Source of the DNA: Alviniconcha marisindica
Taxonomy: Eukaryota > Mollusca > Gastropoda > Provannidae
Length of the DNA stretch: 64,000 nucleotides
Assembly (NCBI GenBank): GCA_018857735.1
Contig: JABMCL010003092.1
Span: forward strand, 729,001 to 793,000
Direction: 5' to 3'
Each line of letters opens with the position of its first letter. The stretch's first letter is position 1. The notes beneath the pieces are model-generated. The model did not search any database. It worked only from the letters and a program-made list of their open reading frames with translations, and was not told the origin of the DNA. This document shows positions 12,781-25,700 of the stretch, piece by piece. The translations under genes and the position numbers were made by a program.

Positions 12781-14205
12781 ACCTTCTAGGTCTAATTGCA
12801 CTGCTGAACTCAAACAGTATAAATTTACTGGTTATGTGGCAGTTACCCATGCATACCTGCGTATCCATCACCAACCCAAAGAAAAGCAATCCACTTTTCA
12901 ATAAAAGAAGTGCAGAATATATGGGAATGTATGGATTCACAAATGGCATCAAGATCAATGTCAGCAAGAGCCAATAAAAACATATTTATAAAAAGAAGAA
13001 GATACAAATCTAGATTTGCAATAGTGTAGCTGGTTGTTAATGTACAAGGATTTACACTTGCTAGAATTAACTTAATCCTCTGAGCAACGCTGCATTTATA
13101 CTATAATTCTGTGAATATAATATATAACAACAAAAGAAAACAATCTACTTTAAGAAGAAGAAAAAAAAAAATTATATTCTATTCTGACTGAAGTATAATT
13201 TTCTGAAAGCTTTCATTTCTTCTCAAGTATTTTTGTTTTTCTTTTTTAAGAAAGTGTTTTATTAGGTGAAATAAACATGTACAGTACTTCACCTGACCAT
13301 GTTTCAGCTGATTGCAGTTTATAGGTCACAGTGATGCCAGCTAACAGTAACAGGAGGATCAAAACATCACTACAGTGGAACCTCTGACAAAAGACTGCTT
13401 CTCTTTTAAGTTCACTTTTTCTTCCAAATTTTCCCCTCCTAATCATTTTCATGTAAATGCCCCTTCCCCCCTTCTTCCTACCCCCTCAACCAAGAACCAC
13501 CCCTTTTTAAGACCAAAAGTGCTTGGTTTTGGAGGAAGTTTTAAAAAAGGGGCTCACCTCTGTAATGTACCACAACAAGGACGCATCACACACATGGTGA
13601 CAGTTTTAGTGCTTTACAGTGGACTGGCCCATATAATTTATGTACATTGCAACCCTAAAACTTCAGGCACTTTTTGTATTAGCAAAAAATGACAATGTCA
13701 CACAGAAAGCATTTATATGTACACTGAAGTTCTGGCTAAAATGCATTTTGACTTGTGATGTCAACCAATAACTATTCACATGAGTAAAACATAGCCTGAG
13801 TGTGGAAAAGCAGAACACTGTAGACATCAAGTCAGTCAGTATTCAACAACATTGGCTATAATGTAAAATTGCTAATATCACGTTGTGTGCGTTATTAACA
13901 CCACACGTGCCATAAACAATACCAAAAAAACAAAATAACACATCTTTATTGCCAAGTGACAAGATTAATGCACAAGGGATGCATCAATATACCATGTATT
14001 CTCATTTGCACATTCCCACCAAAACAGTCATGTTATAACAAAAGAAAACACATAGGGTGAAAGGTAATTAATACACATAAATAAAAGATAGGACTGACAT
14101 CAGACCCATATATATCAAGCATGTTATCACTGTGTAGGGGGAAGAAAAGTGTAAATATGCCTAATAAAATATCCAAGTTGCCTCTGCATAAGCCTATCTT
14201 ATTAT
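12781..14205. other. Intergenic DNA, no gene seen
   Basis: AT-rich, with A-rich and T-rich runs near 13155 and 13240. No domain, splice pattern or repeat structure that I can support. Confidence 0.3.
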
Positions 14206-14209
14206 ATAA

Positions 14210-14920
14210 ATGCTGTGATCTTAACCTTGAGCACAGCAATCCGTTTCTTTCACAAGATACTTCAGCTTAAATGGTGTGCACTAAAATTAAGTTTGTTTAC
14301 AAAAGAATCACTGCTTCCAAAGATACAGCAGTAAGTCACATTCTGATTATATGAGACTGTGGAAAATAAAACAGTTATCTGTTGCCTGGCCCCCGGCTAA
14401 TCACATGCCCATGGCTAATAACCAAGTATGGTTGCCATAACCATACCAAGTATGGTTACAAAAGGTTCAGTAGTTCAGTAGGTATCATCCTGATAAACAT
14501 TCATTGACATTCTGAACTTTTGCTTTAAATATAGCAATCTTGTCTTTTAACTTGACTCTAACTGGACACTTTAGCTTATGTTACTTAATGTACTATCAAA
14601 CTAAGTTTGGTTGCAAATGATCATTAGTTCAGAAGATATCCAAACACTCACTGACACTTTGAAATGACCCTGACCTTAAACACAGTGATCCAGTCTTTTA
14701 ACCAGGCACCTCCGTTTTTGATAATGTACCATCAAACTAAGTTTGGTTGCAAAAGGCTCATCCATTCAGAAGATATAGTTGAAACATTAATATTTTGACA
14801 GTAAGCCCTCACTGTGACTTTGACCATAAAGATAGCAAATCGATTTTCTCACAGGACACTCCAGCTCCTGATGGTGCACCACCACACCAAATTTGTTGCA
14901 AAATCTTGCAAGTTTCAGAC
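14210..14920. repeat. Diverged tandem array, about 150-bp period
   Basis: Five diverged copies share a core like ACTAAGTTTGGTTGCAAA. The cores lie at about 14290, 14445, 14600, 14735 and 14885. A downstream shared segment reads like TGACCTTAAACACAGCGATC, then CTTTTAAC and GGACACTCCAGC. Spacing is 135-155 bp. Confidence 0.7.
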
Positions 14921-15175
14921 ATCATCTGGACACATGGACACACATCAGTGTAATACTGTAATACACCAATAATTGTGCTGTGACATTGTTACTTTGATAA
15001 AAAATAAAAAAAATAAAAGAAAGTATTAGGTGGAAAAGTACAAGTGTGTTGTCATTGCCACTTGCAGAATGTCATAAAAGCTTTCTTCTAGAGTTCTTCT
15101 AGAGCATTATGCATTTATATACACATTAACATCCACCAAAAACCTAAGAACACAGCAACAAGCCTGATTAGTTCT

Positions 15176-15301
15176 CTATTTGGAGTTAACAGACCAGTCA
15201 TACTTCATGTAGTTGACCTTGAACTTCTTATCTGCAATAAGTTGTTTGAGCTGCTTCTTCTTGTCTCCATCCTGCATGTGATCACAGACCCAAACAACCG
15301 C
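15176..15301 (-). CDS. Exon 9 (terminal) of the Grx-DEP-DUF547 gene
   Basis: The acceptor is ttattgcag/GCGGTT. It encodes AVVWVCDHMQDGDKKKQ, then LIADKKFKVNYMKYDWSVN, followed by SK and a TAG stop. The YxxYDWSVN end is the usual terminus of DUF547 proteins, so the C-terminus is complete. Confidence 0.92.
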   Translation of the reverse strand, partial: AVVWVCDHMQDGDKKKQLKQLIADKKFKVNYMKYDWSVNSK

Positions 15302-18259
15302 CTGCAATAAAACCACAATACATTATTAGTTATTCAAAGTTTGGTCATTTAATCACATCACAGGCTCTACAAAACATTAGAAAGTATGAATGTGGTGGCA
15401 AACACTGAAGCATCAACATACATACATTTTCCTAGTTTGACCCGATTCATCAGAAAATAAACAACAGTCACCAACCAAACCCTTCCTGTGAGCCTGACCT
15501 TGAAGAAAGCCAGTCTGCCTCTTCATGTGAGGCTCCATCTGGAGGGTGTAGACCAAGTGAAGTCACAACACAGGAAGTAGATGTATTTACACAACACAAG
15601 CCAGACAAAAAAGCCCAAAAGAATATATATATATATATATAAGTATACACATGTGAGGGGGAAACGAGAAAAAAAGTAATTTTTTAAAATATCAAGCCTT
15701 TTTCTTTGTCCAATAGCCAAGTGAAAGATGCTAGTTTAGGTCTAGCTGCATACTGCAGAAACCCACACAGTGGTATCAGTCTCAGACTCAGAAAGTTAAA
15801 ATGAAAGAGTAATTGGTATCAGCTGCAACTGTTTACATCCAAGCAAGCAAACAAAAATGTACATCACAATAGAACAGATCTAAGGAAATGTAGTTACCAA
15901 TGCAACGAAACACAAGAAAACAATAGTACACAAGTGTTTTTGACAAAGATTGTCTTCTTCGAGTGTAAGTAGATACACAACAAAAATAAGAAGGAAGCAA
16001 AGAAGAGGACAGACAAGGTGCTGATGTCAAATGAACGTTAAGAATGAATATGTACATTAAAAACAGCGTCATCAAAATGACAAAAATTAGGAGCATGATC
16101 TGCCCACATAATTATGAATAAATACTGAGACACACACACACACATTCAACCTGCAGAGCAACAACATGCAAATTTGGAGGGTTACAGGAAGTTTTAACAT
16201 TTTTCATTCAGTCCACAGGGGACATGGTGCACAGTCTCTAGATGATGTGAGACTCCATGTATTTTTGCCGAGGAGTCCCCAGGCAATTACCACAACCCTT
16301 TAACTTGGCATCCGCAATGGTATGACCGCAATGGTATGACCGCAATGGTATGACCGGCAGAGTTAAAGTGCTGGGTTACAGGCTTGCTGCAGTTGTGGTG
16401 GATGTCAGCTCCAAGAAACGAACCCGCAAGGGACCTGGAAGTCTCACCAACATAGATCAGATTGCAAGACTGACAGGTGACGGCATATACCAGGTTGTTG
16501 CTTTGACATGTGAAAGTCCTTTTGATGGACATGTGACCATCAGGACCTCTAATGCAGGTCACGGCTGTTCCCAGAGGCCTGTTTAGTTGGAACAAGGCTG
16601 GTCTATTTTGGGCGTTGGTCAGAGCCAATACCCCAGAATCTAGGTCAGCTGTGCAGGTGGCCCCACTTGAGATATGGATAGCTGAGCGGTCCTGGTGTGG
16701 ACATGCTGCTGCAGCTGCCAGCAGTAAATTATACAACTATCTTTTACCCCCTCCCCAGCGACATTTTACCACAGAGTTGGACAGCAGACCATTGTAAAAC
16801 TCTTATTTTGAAGTTTACATGGACACCAAACATGCTTGGTACAATAGTTTTAGTTTTCATTCAGCAACGAATCCATTTAGTGCAAAACAACAAACTGTGT
16901 ACCACACAAAAAAGTATGAAGTACACAACAACATTGTGAGGTGCATAGACTTTTCTCAGGAAAACAACATGCATACATTACAACATTAATATATCCACTA
17001 CAGGAAATCTTCACTTAAAATAGGGCTCCACTCTCCAGACACTCCCAAGGTGGGGTGTAAATAATACTCCATTTTGGCAACAGAGCCATTTCATGCAAAC
17101 TATTGGACTGTAGAGAGTAGTTGGTACACACATAAAAGGTTTGAAAGACACCAACATTGTGAGGTGCATAGACCTTTCTCAGCAAAACAACTTGCATACA
17201 TCACAACATCAATATATTCACTACAGAAAACCTTCTCTTAAAATTGGGCCCGACTCTCCAGAAGCCCCCCCAGAGTGTGTAAACAACACTACACATATGC
17301 CTGATGTGGCAATCCAGCCAAGTGGAAAGCGAGAGGGCAGCCGGCTAGTACTGACCTAGATTCCACTGACAGAGCAGATGTGCGTGGGGAGCTAAAAATA
17401 GCTCAGCCAGTGAGCAGCTAAAGCGCCGGATTTGAAGTCTAGGGAACAGCCGTGAGGTGTCAGCACACCTATCAATGGAACTGGGAAACATGCCTGGTGT
17501 GGAGTTTGCATGACTGCAGAGGTTGGAGTGTACGAGAATCTCATTCAGGTTCCAATCTTTCTTGAAAGCCACCAAAGGCCTCTCACAAAAGATTGTGCCA
17601 ACTGTAGTGCTGTTTTGAAGAATATGCCAGTTTAACCAAAGAATCTGGCAAACTGGGAGTTTGTGTGGATGGTAAAGCACAATGTGTGTGTGTGTGTGTG
17701 TGCGCGTGCGTGCGCGCATGCATGCGTGCGTGTGTGTCATTTTGATGATGTTGTTTTTAATGTACATATTCATTCTTAACATTTTTTTACATCAGCTCCT
17801 TGTCTGTCCCCTCCTTTGCTTCCTTCTTCTTTTTGTTGGCTATCTATCTTCTTACACCCGAAGCAGACACTTTTTGCTGAAAGCGCTTGTGTACTACTGT
17901 TTCCTTGTGTTTTGTCGCATTGGTGAGTACATTTCCCTAGATCTGTTCTATTTTGTCAACCTCACCAGCAGTTGTTCACTCATGCCCCGGGTATGTCACA
18001 ATAGTCACAGGGATTTTTGTAATGTCAGCTTAACTAACCTCTTCACTGTTGTTGCCGAAGTCCTCCTGGTACCATTTGAGGATCATAGAGAGGTAGATGG
18101 TCCTCTTGTTCAAGTCAAGGTCACACCCATCTGGTCCATCCAAGAATGCTTCTGCTGCCAACTTCAGCTGTTCTTCCACTGCCTGTTCAATATCAGGAAA
18201 ATATTAATCACTCTCTTTCAGCAGTTTTTCCACTACTTGTTCAATATCAGGTCAATATT

Positions 18260-18332
<73 letters not shown>

Positions 18333-19654
18333 CCTCCCAAGCCCTCTCGCAGTAGGATGGCCACCTCTGCTGAGAAATCAGCTATCAAAGGTTCCCTAGC
18401 AAGCACAAATTAGATCAGAATATTAACATGTTCCCAAGGGAGAGATAGTCCAACCCACTCAGTGATGTACTTGTTGGAGCCTTGCTCATCATTCTGTCCC
18501 TTTGATGTAAAATCACTAAAGAACTACATTAACAGGATTGTCACATAAATGAAACCCATGCAGGAGTCAAGAAATGTATTTTTCTGTCAGTTTTGTCATG
18601 GGTGTCATTTGCATACATGAGCAAACTATTTTGCTTTTTGTTCAAACAGCTAAAAACTAGCTGCTCCTTTTCACGTGTGCTATCCTATCCTAGACAATGG
18701 CGCCATGTGATGCTGCACTAGTCTACACAAATAATTCTTGCTGTATTAACCAGTCAGCCAAAGTGTCAAAGATCATGCACAAGACCTGGAAGGTGAAAAG
18801 TATACACAGTATTCCTTTCTCAGTTTTTCAGTGCTCAGGGGTCATGCTCATTGCAAAGGTTTGCATAAATATTGTATTTTTGGGGTGCTTTACACATTTT
18901 GGGCACATTGATGCGTCACCGTATGCAAAATGACTGCACACTGATTGAACAAGTAATGGCTCACTGTGGCTGCCACATCAGTCAACTCTAGATCTACTTG
19001 CAAACTCAGTGTCATCAAAGACCGTACAGCTACACAGCTGACAATATTTGGTGTCATCTCATCTGTCACTCTGCACTCCTCCCCACGACACACTGCAACT
19101 GTACAAGTCCAGTCAAAGTTCAGGTGGAAAGGAAAGGAGAACTGAGAAGTAAAAGCAATCACCGGAATTAAGAGAAGGCCAGGCCACTGCAAGTGCCTCT
19201 GCCTAAACTCGGCTATCACAGTCAGGAGGCTGGCATGGGTCAAACGTGCCGTGTGTGCTGATCGCCATACTTATCAGGGAAGAAGAACCGAAAAGTTTAT
19301 CAGTAAAGGGAGATGAAAAGCAAAAGAAACACTGTGAACTAGTTTGGAAAACTGTTGGGAGGCAGATGGGGGGGGGGGGAGGAAAAGGATTTTGTTACAT
19401 CATCAATATTGGAAATTGAGTTTTAGCTGAGATGGTTAGGATTCTATCGGTAACTCAGGTGATCATCATATGTCGATATTTTACAAATGTCTTACACAAC
19501 TACTATTGACAGTGTTTTAACTTTTGGAATGACGCATCCAAACAAAATAAAAGCAGACTCAACAAGAACATCAAGAAGGTGGATGGTGAGAAGAGTAGAA
19601 GCCTAAACATAGCTTATCATTGACTAGTGATAAACAATCTGGGGACAATTTTGG

Positions 19655-19721
<67 letters not shown>

Positions 19722-22700
19722 GCTAACAAATAATCCTTACATTACTGATAACGACAATAATCAATAATAAGGGAAAGAAGGCACAGCAAATTCTTATAAT
19801 AACTACAGTATTCAGTGTTCATTGGCCCAAGTTACCAGCAGGGAAAATCACTTTTCTTGCCCCATTCAGCACTGGCCAATGGAACAGTTACATGCAAAGC
19901 TCTGACATATACTCCAACAATCTGTCATATGGTCCAACAAAAATGAGATGGCACCAAAGACAGAGAGCAGTTTTCTGTTAGACAACAAACTTTATAGCTA
20001 CTTACTCGTGCAACTGTATACAATGATAGGCCACACTCATTTACCCAGAGTTTATGTTTACAGTAGCCAATGCAAAAACTAGCAGATCTCTGACAGTCAA
20101 TATTGTGATCAGTTTTCTGAAGCAGATTGGTGCCCTCACAAAAGCCAGGTAACTTTTTGTCACTGGGTCAGTAAATTGACACACCTTTCAATTGCTTACT
20201 ATTCATTGCATCATTTAAGAACTGTAACACCCTTGGTTTTTTATGAAATGTTCCATCACATCATGTTCCATCAGTGACAAAAAGCTAATGATTCTGAGTT
20301 GTTAGAGTACTGAAAGTGAGAATGAAAGGTGTGTCCTGTCTGTGTGTCCTGATTGGCTAACTGCATCTGTCACTCAAGTTTGGCGAGATATTAATAGCTT
20401 CATGTGCATAGCAAACTGTCTGGAATGCTGGCTTCCTTATTTCTGCCTACCAGTTTCATATATCCACTCATTTTTTTCCCCTATCCTCATGAAACATATG
20501 TACCATGAACAGTGAACCAATGTCTCAGTGTGAATACATACTGCATACAATCTACAGACCTATGATCAGTAACATTTGAAGGAAACTTACAAAACAAACT
20601 GCAGGTACACAACGTCTCAGCAAGTCTCAAAAGCTGTTACAAAAGTTGTTTTCAGCAGAACTGCAACATAGCCGAGACGTATTATGGTGCACGAATCATT
20701 CTGTAGCTCAGCTATAATTAAAGTGAAGTCTTTTTGCTATTCTTTTTGATATTGTAGATCTTAAAACTCTCTTTACCCATCCAACACTTTACCTCGCTGA
20801 CACTCACTTGTGCTACCCAGCTCTGCTTGCATAGACTTACTCTATCTACCTTTCTCTTTCCAAAATCATCTACTGCCCCCTGTTGGATGAACAGTGCTAG
20901 TGAACTGAACCAAACTCTCACTTGCCTTGTAGCTCAGTCATCTGATCTACAATTATTTACTGAGGAAAAAGAGGCTTGGAGCTTGGCTGGCTACGGAAAA
21001 GAAAGCAAAATGGCATGTTCTCAACAGACAGCACAGCAAAACTGTCTGTCATAAGGGACAGAACAGAGCCCTAGTTTTTCACATTAGACATCCCTTATGA
21101 CCACTCTGGGTGGTCTGTGTATTGCTGTGACTCACATCAGCAGTGTAGGTTTTGATGGGAGGGCAGCTCTTGGCACCACACACCAGGCCAAAGTGGATGA
21201 GGGGTTCGTGTGTTGTCAAGGCAACTTTCAGACGAGGGTCAGACTTAGAGAAAGGTCTGGTCAGCATGCCCACCCCCTTCCGATTGGCTCGCAGCACCCC
21301 ATTTTCTATGTCTTGCAGGGAGTACTCGTGGCCACCAATAATGTACCTTACTGTGTTGAAAAACTGAAAATACAGACCACTACATTAGGTCTATATTAAG
21401 TCTATATATATCACGATCATGCTCCCATATATGTCAGCATCATTCTGAAAGACCCAACAACCAGTACATTATTCACATTGAATTTCATTTTATTGTCTCT
21501 TTTTAATCACATGGTTTCATCCTACCGCCATACAAATGGGGACAAACACAACCAAATTATGGCAGTTAGTGGAAAAGTAACAAGACTGAGCAAGTATTAA
21601 ATCAGAATTAAATTAATTGCCATAGCTTTCTATAGTACACAAAACACTTAGTCAAATCATTATCACTTACAGACTTGTTATGTTTGGGTGATGTTTTACA
21701 AACAACTTTTGACAAATTATCTATTAAATTATTATGTTCGAGTTTCAGAAATGTGTCAAATATAGGGATGCATAACGTCAATGACACAATACTGATTAAT
21801 TCAAGACTTACAGTTGAAAACATGTGCTACTTTACAGCAGCAAAGGTGCCTCCTGTTTCTCTAGTACTAAAAGTTCTGAAACTCAAAGCAAATTTACCAC
21901 TGCCATTTTAGCAGCATGGACCATCACCGCCTCCTCTCTTGCAGCAGAAAATATTATTACTGCAAAACATGAGGTAGCATGCTGCTGCAAAGTTGAATTT
22001 CTTGGTGCAAAACTACCTCCCATTTTCAAAGCTGCAAAACTTAGTTTGCTGCTGCAATGTGTCCATTTACAGCTGCAGATCTGTTTTTGCACACGCAAGC
22101 ATGCACTTTGCAGCAACAACACCTTGCAACTGTAACTCTCACATTGTGGCAGCTGGTATCATTGGTGGTTGCTGCTGTTGAGCTGTATGGGTGAAGCACA
22201 GAAAACAGCTAATCTGTCAACTTTACAGTTGTTTCCCACATCAGTATTTCCTCAAAACACACGACTTTGTTGTATCCAAAATGTCATCAAAGGTTTGTGG
22301 GCAGACTGATTCTGGACAGTTATTTTTGACATGAGCCAAACATATTTCATGACAAGATTTATTTTTTCAAAGCAGTCTTTTAAACCATGATTACCTTGTA
22401 CCGCTGCCAGAGGTTAACTGGAGGTCCCCGCTCTATGTTGGCATGGATAACAAGAGCATTATAGATATTGATGAAAATAGCCAGCTTTTCATTTCTGTCA
22501 CATTCTGCAATGTTGACGCGCTGGAGTTCCTGAGCAAGACGAATGTAGCGCTGAAACTCTGCACTGCTGGCTATTCCTTTGTAGTCCACTTTCTGCACAC
22601 AAAGTCATATCCATGAAAAATGGACAAAGTCTTTGTAAAGCAGAGCATAAAGTCAACTTGTATTAAAAAAAGAAAACACAATTTCCTGTTTTCCTTGAAA

Positions 22701-25700
22701 AAATTTAAATCCCATTAATTGGGCCTTTTGCTGTTGTTGTTGTTCTTCTTCTTCTTCAAAACACTACTAAACAAGAAAAACAAATGTTCAAATAGCTTCC
22801 ATTCAAAATATAAATATGGCAAAACAACTTGCTGCCATCTTTGAACAATCTCAGCAGAACCAGCAGTCATGGTCTTTTTATAAAACAAGAAGAGTGGTGG
22901 GGAGCGGGGAGGGGGGGGAGGGAATATGTACAGTAACACAAGAAAAACAAACAATCATGCCAAAGGCCTTTAAAAAATGGGAACACTCAGCTTATTCTTT
23001 CCTTTGAACAATCTGTCTTTATTGAGATTGTTCAAAGGAGATAATCATCACACAAAATCTCAAAAAATGTCACCAACACATCTGAGAAAACTGAAGGTTA
23101 TTGATGAATTCATAAACTGTGTCCCTAAAATACATACTAAACTGATGAAAAGCAGTTTGCTGTGTACATTTAACAAACTAAGCATGCAAAGTATAGACTT
23201 GATTGAATCAGAACCAGTTCCTGAGAAAATATCTGAAGTTTGACCTTTTTGGCATACCTTCAAATATGGCAATACATTTTTTTTCTCCCCCAGTTTTTTC
23301 CCACATCAGGACCTCCTTGATTTATATCAAAGCATGAGACTTTGTTGTATCCAAAATGTCAGCAAAGGTTTGTGGGCAGACCAAATCTGGACAGTTCTTT
23401 TTTTACTTGAGACAAGCATATTTTGTGGTAAGATTTGTCATTATTATACACATCATCTAGTCCATTTACTTTTAACAATCATAAAATATTTAAACCCAAT
23501 CAAATAAAAACTTATCAAAGTTTTTTTTTTTTAAACACCCCGCCCCCATCATGTTCTTTGTAAAGCGCTCAGGGCTTTTTAAGGATTTGCGCTTTAGAAA
23601 TGATCATTATTATAAAGTATGAAACTTCAAATTGAGGCAACTATCTGATGCACCAGTAACCATGGGATGTGGTTCAGGTCACAGAAACGTGACATATAAC
23701 CAGGAAAAGTTCAGTAAATGCCACAATCACACAAAGTTTGACAGTTACTAAGGCTGAGTAAAGGGCAAGGTCTCTGGTACCTGGTCTGTCACTTTGCACA
23801 GCCAGATTCCCCCCCCCCCCCCCCCCCCCCCCCCACCCTCTTGTTATGTGCCTGGGTACATATGCCATTATCAGTGCACATCTCTCTTTGTACTCTGTTT
23901 AATAATAATGCTCAAAAACAGAAAATGGTCACTAAATTAGAGAAAAGTAGTATTTCACTATCAAAGTTCCACACAGTTCATGGCCTGAACAAATATGTTC
24001 ACTACAGTATGAGGGTCTTTTTAAATATGATGAGATTAATTAAATATTTCACAATAACTTTTATAAGATTTATGTCCTAGTGGAACTGTTCAAAGTACTC
24101 CCCTTGTACTCTACTTTAGTTGCCCTGATATAACCATAATGGTTGACTGGGTGTAAAAGACCCAGTTACTTACTTACTACTCTACTTTAGTCATTCTATC
24201 CACTGCAAATATGCTCTTTTGCAGGAAAAAGGCTGAGCGATTGTTGAACAATCTTCCAGCAAGGCATTTTTTCCAATGTGGGAACAAGAAAAAATCACAT
24301 GGAGCAAAATCAGGGGAGTACATGGGGTACGGCAAAGTCTCAACATTTTCCTGTGCAAAATATTCTAGCTTGGACCTGACTGGACTTGTGGGCAGATGAG
24401 TTGTCACTGACCATACGAGATTTTGATTTTACATGTACCCCAGTGTTTGATCAAGCCTTTTGTAGAAAGGTTCACACCAGCAAGCACAGTTTCTGTTGCA
24501 CTGATGGTTTCTCGTGCCCTGCACTCCCTTTCTATTGAATATGAGAGTGTGCTGAACTTTTTTTTCACAGCAACATCTTGCAATTTGAGGAGAATACTTG
24601 CCATTTGGTACCAAAGCTATTACTGTTATTATTCTGGGCCTTTTAATGGGGATCACAATGATCAATACACCCTTCCACTCTTATCCATTGCGACTCTCCT
24701 CAACCCAGGTGAGTTTTGGGCAAAACAGGCTCTGTCCCTCCTGTTTATAAGCTTCACAATATGCATGATCAAATATATGCTCACCCTCCTGTATCCAAGG
24801 CAAATTCCAAAAATGATGTTAGAAAAAATGCTGGATAAGAGTTAGCAGAATTTGTTTAACTCTTTTTGGCCCTCAGTTATGTCACATGTTGTTCTTAAGA
24901 TGTGTTTTCATGTTTGATTAGGACTGGTAGTCATCCCCACCACCACCACAAACAATAACAAAAGGTATATTCAAATTTATAAAAACAAACAAACAATTAA
25001 ACTAAACAAGCCCTCTTAATTTTAATATTAGTATTAAGTGTATTAGTAATATCAAAGCAATTTCATACTACCAGCTGAGTTACTTGTTACATGCACAGTA
25101 GCATGCTAGCACTGACACACAAAACAAATTCTACACGATGTACAAAAAAACATACCTTTCCATCCTTTGACAAGAATGCAGAGTACAGAATTAATATCTG
25201 TTTGCGTAAATCTTCTGCCACTTCAGTAGCTGAAAGCAAATAAACTTTCACTCCGTTCACTGTAATTATTTTAATAATCTCTTGCTTGAATTCTGAATTT
25301 TTGGGTCACATGGGCTCTACATTGTATGGAAGCTGCAGTGTAAAAGACAAGCCGTCATCTTCTGCTCACAGACAGGACACTGTGGCCTGAGCCACCTATA
25401 ATATGGTCACAAGTGTGAAAATTATCATCAAGGAGGCACAGCTGATTGAACAAGACAGATCCGGCCACCTGAAACTTAGGAGTGTCATGGAGGATCTTCA
25501 GCTAAGGATCTGAAGCATGACCATCATGCAAAGAATGCGGTTTGGTATGATCAGCAAAAATGTTGCATAAGCTGCTCATGCTACTGTGTAAGCCATGGAC
25601 AAAAATACATGGTGCCTGTATACTACACTAGGGATGCCACTTTAAAAACATCAAACATAAAGCCAAACAGCCATCAACTGCAGTGTGAACTATTTGCTTT

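Larger units (their letters stand above)
18183..21135. other. Intron 7 of the Grx-DEP-DUF547 gene
   Basis: Contains the CT/CA microsatellite near exon 8, a G run at 19370-19379, a 60-bp CA microsatellite (about 19660-19720) and short inverted segments (ACTTTTTGTCACTG at 20152 against CAGTGACAAAAAGC at 20272; ACACACCTTTCA at 20179 against TGAAAGGTGTGT at 20325). No coding exon recognised. Confidence 0.6.

Noticed and set aside
21824..22181. Overlapping frames on both strands rich in Ala/Cys/Ser
   Set aside because: They come from a GCTGCAA-rich stretch in intron 6; no family resemblance and no splice agreement with neighbours.
22715..22954. Pro- and Phe-rich minus-strand frame
   Set aside because: Low-complexity reading of G/A-rich sequence in intron 5; no acceptor or donor support.
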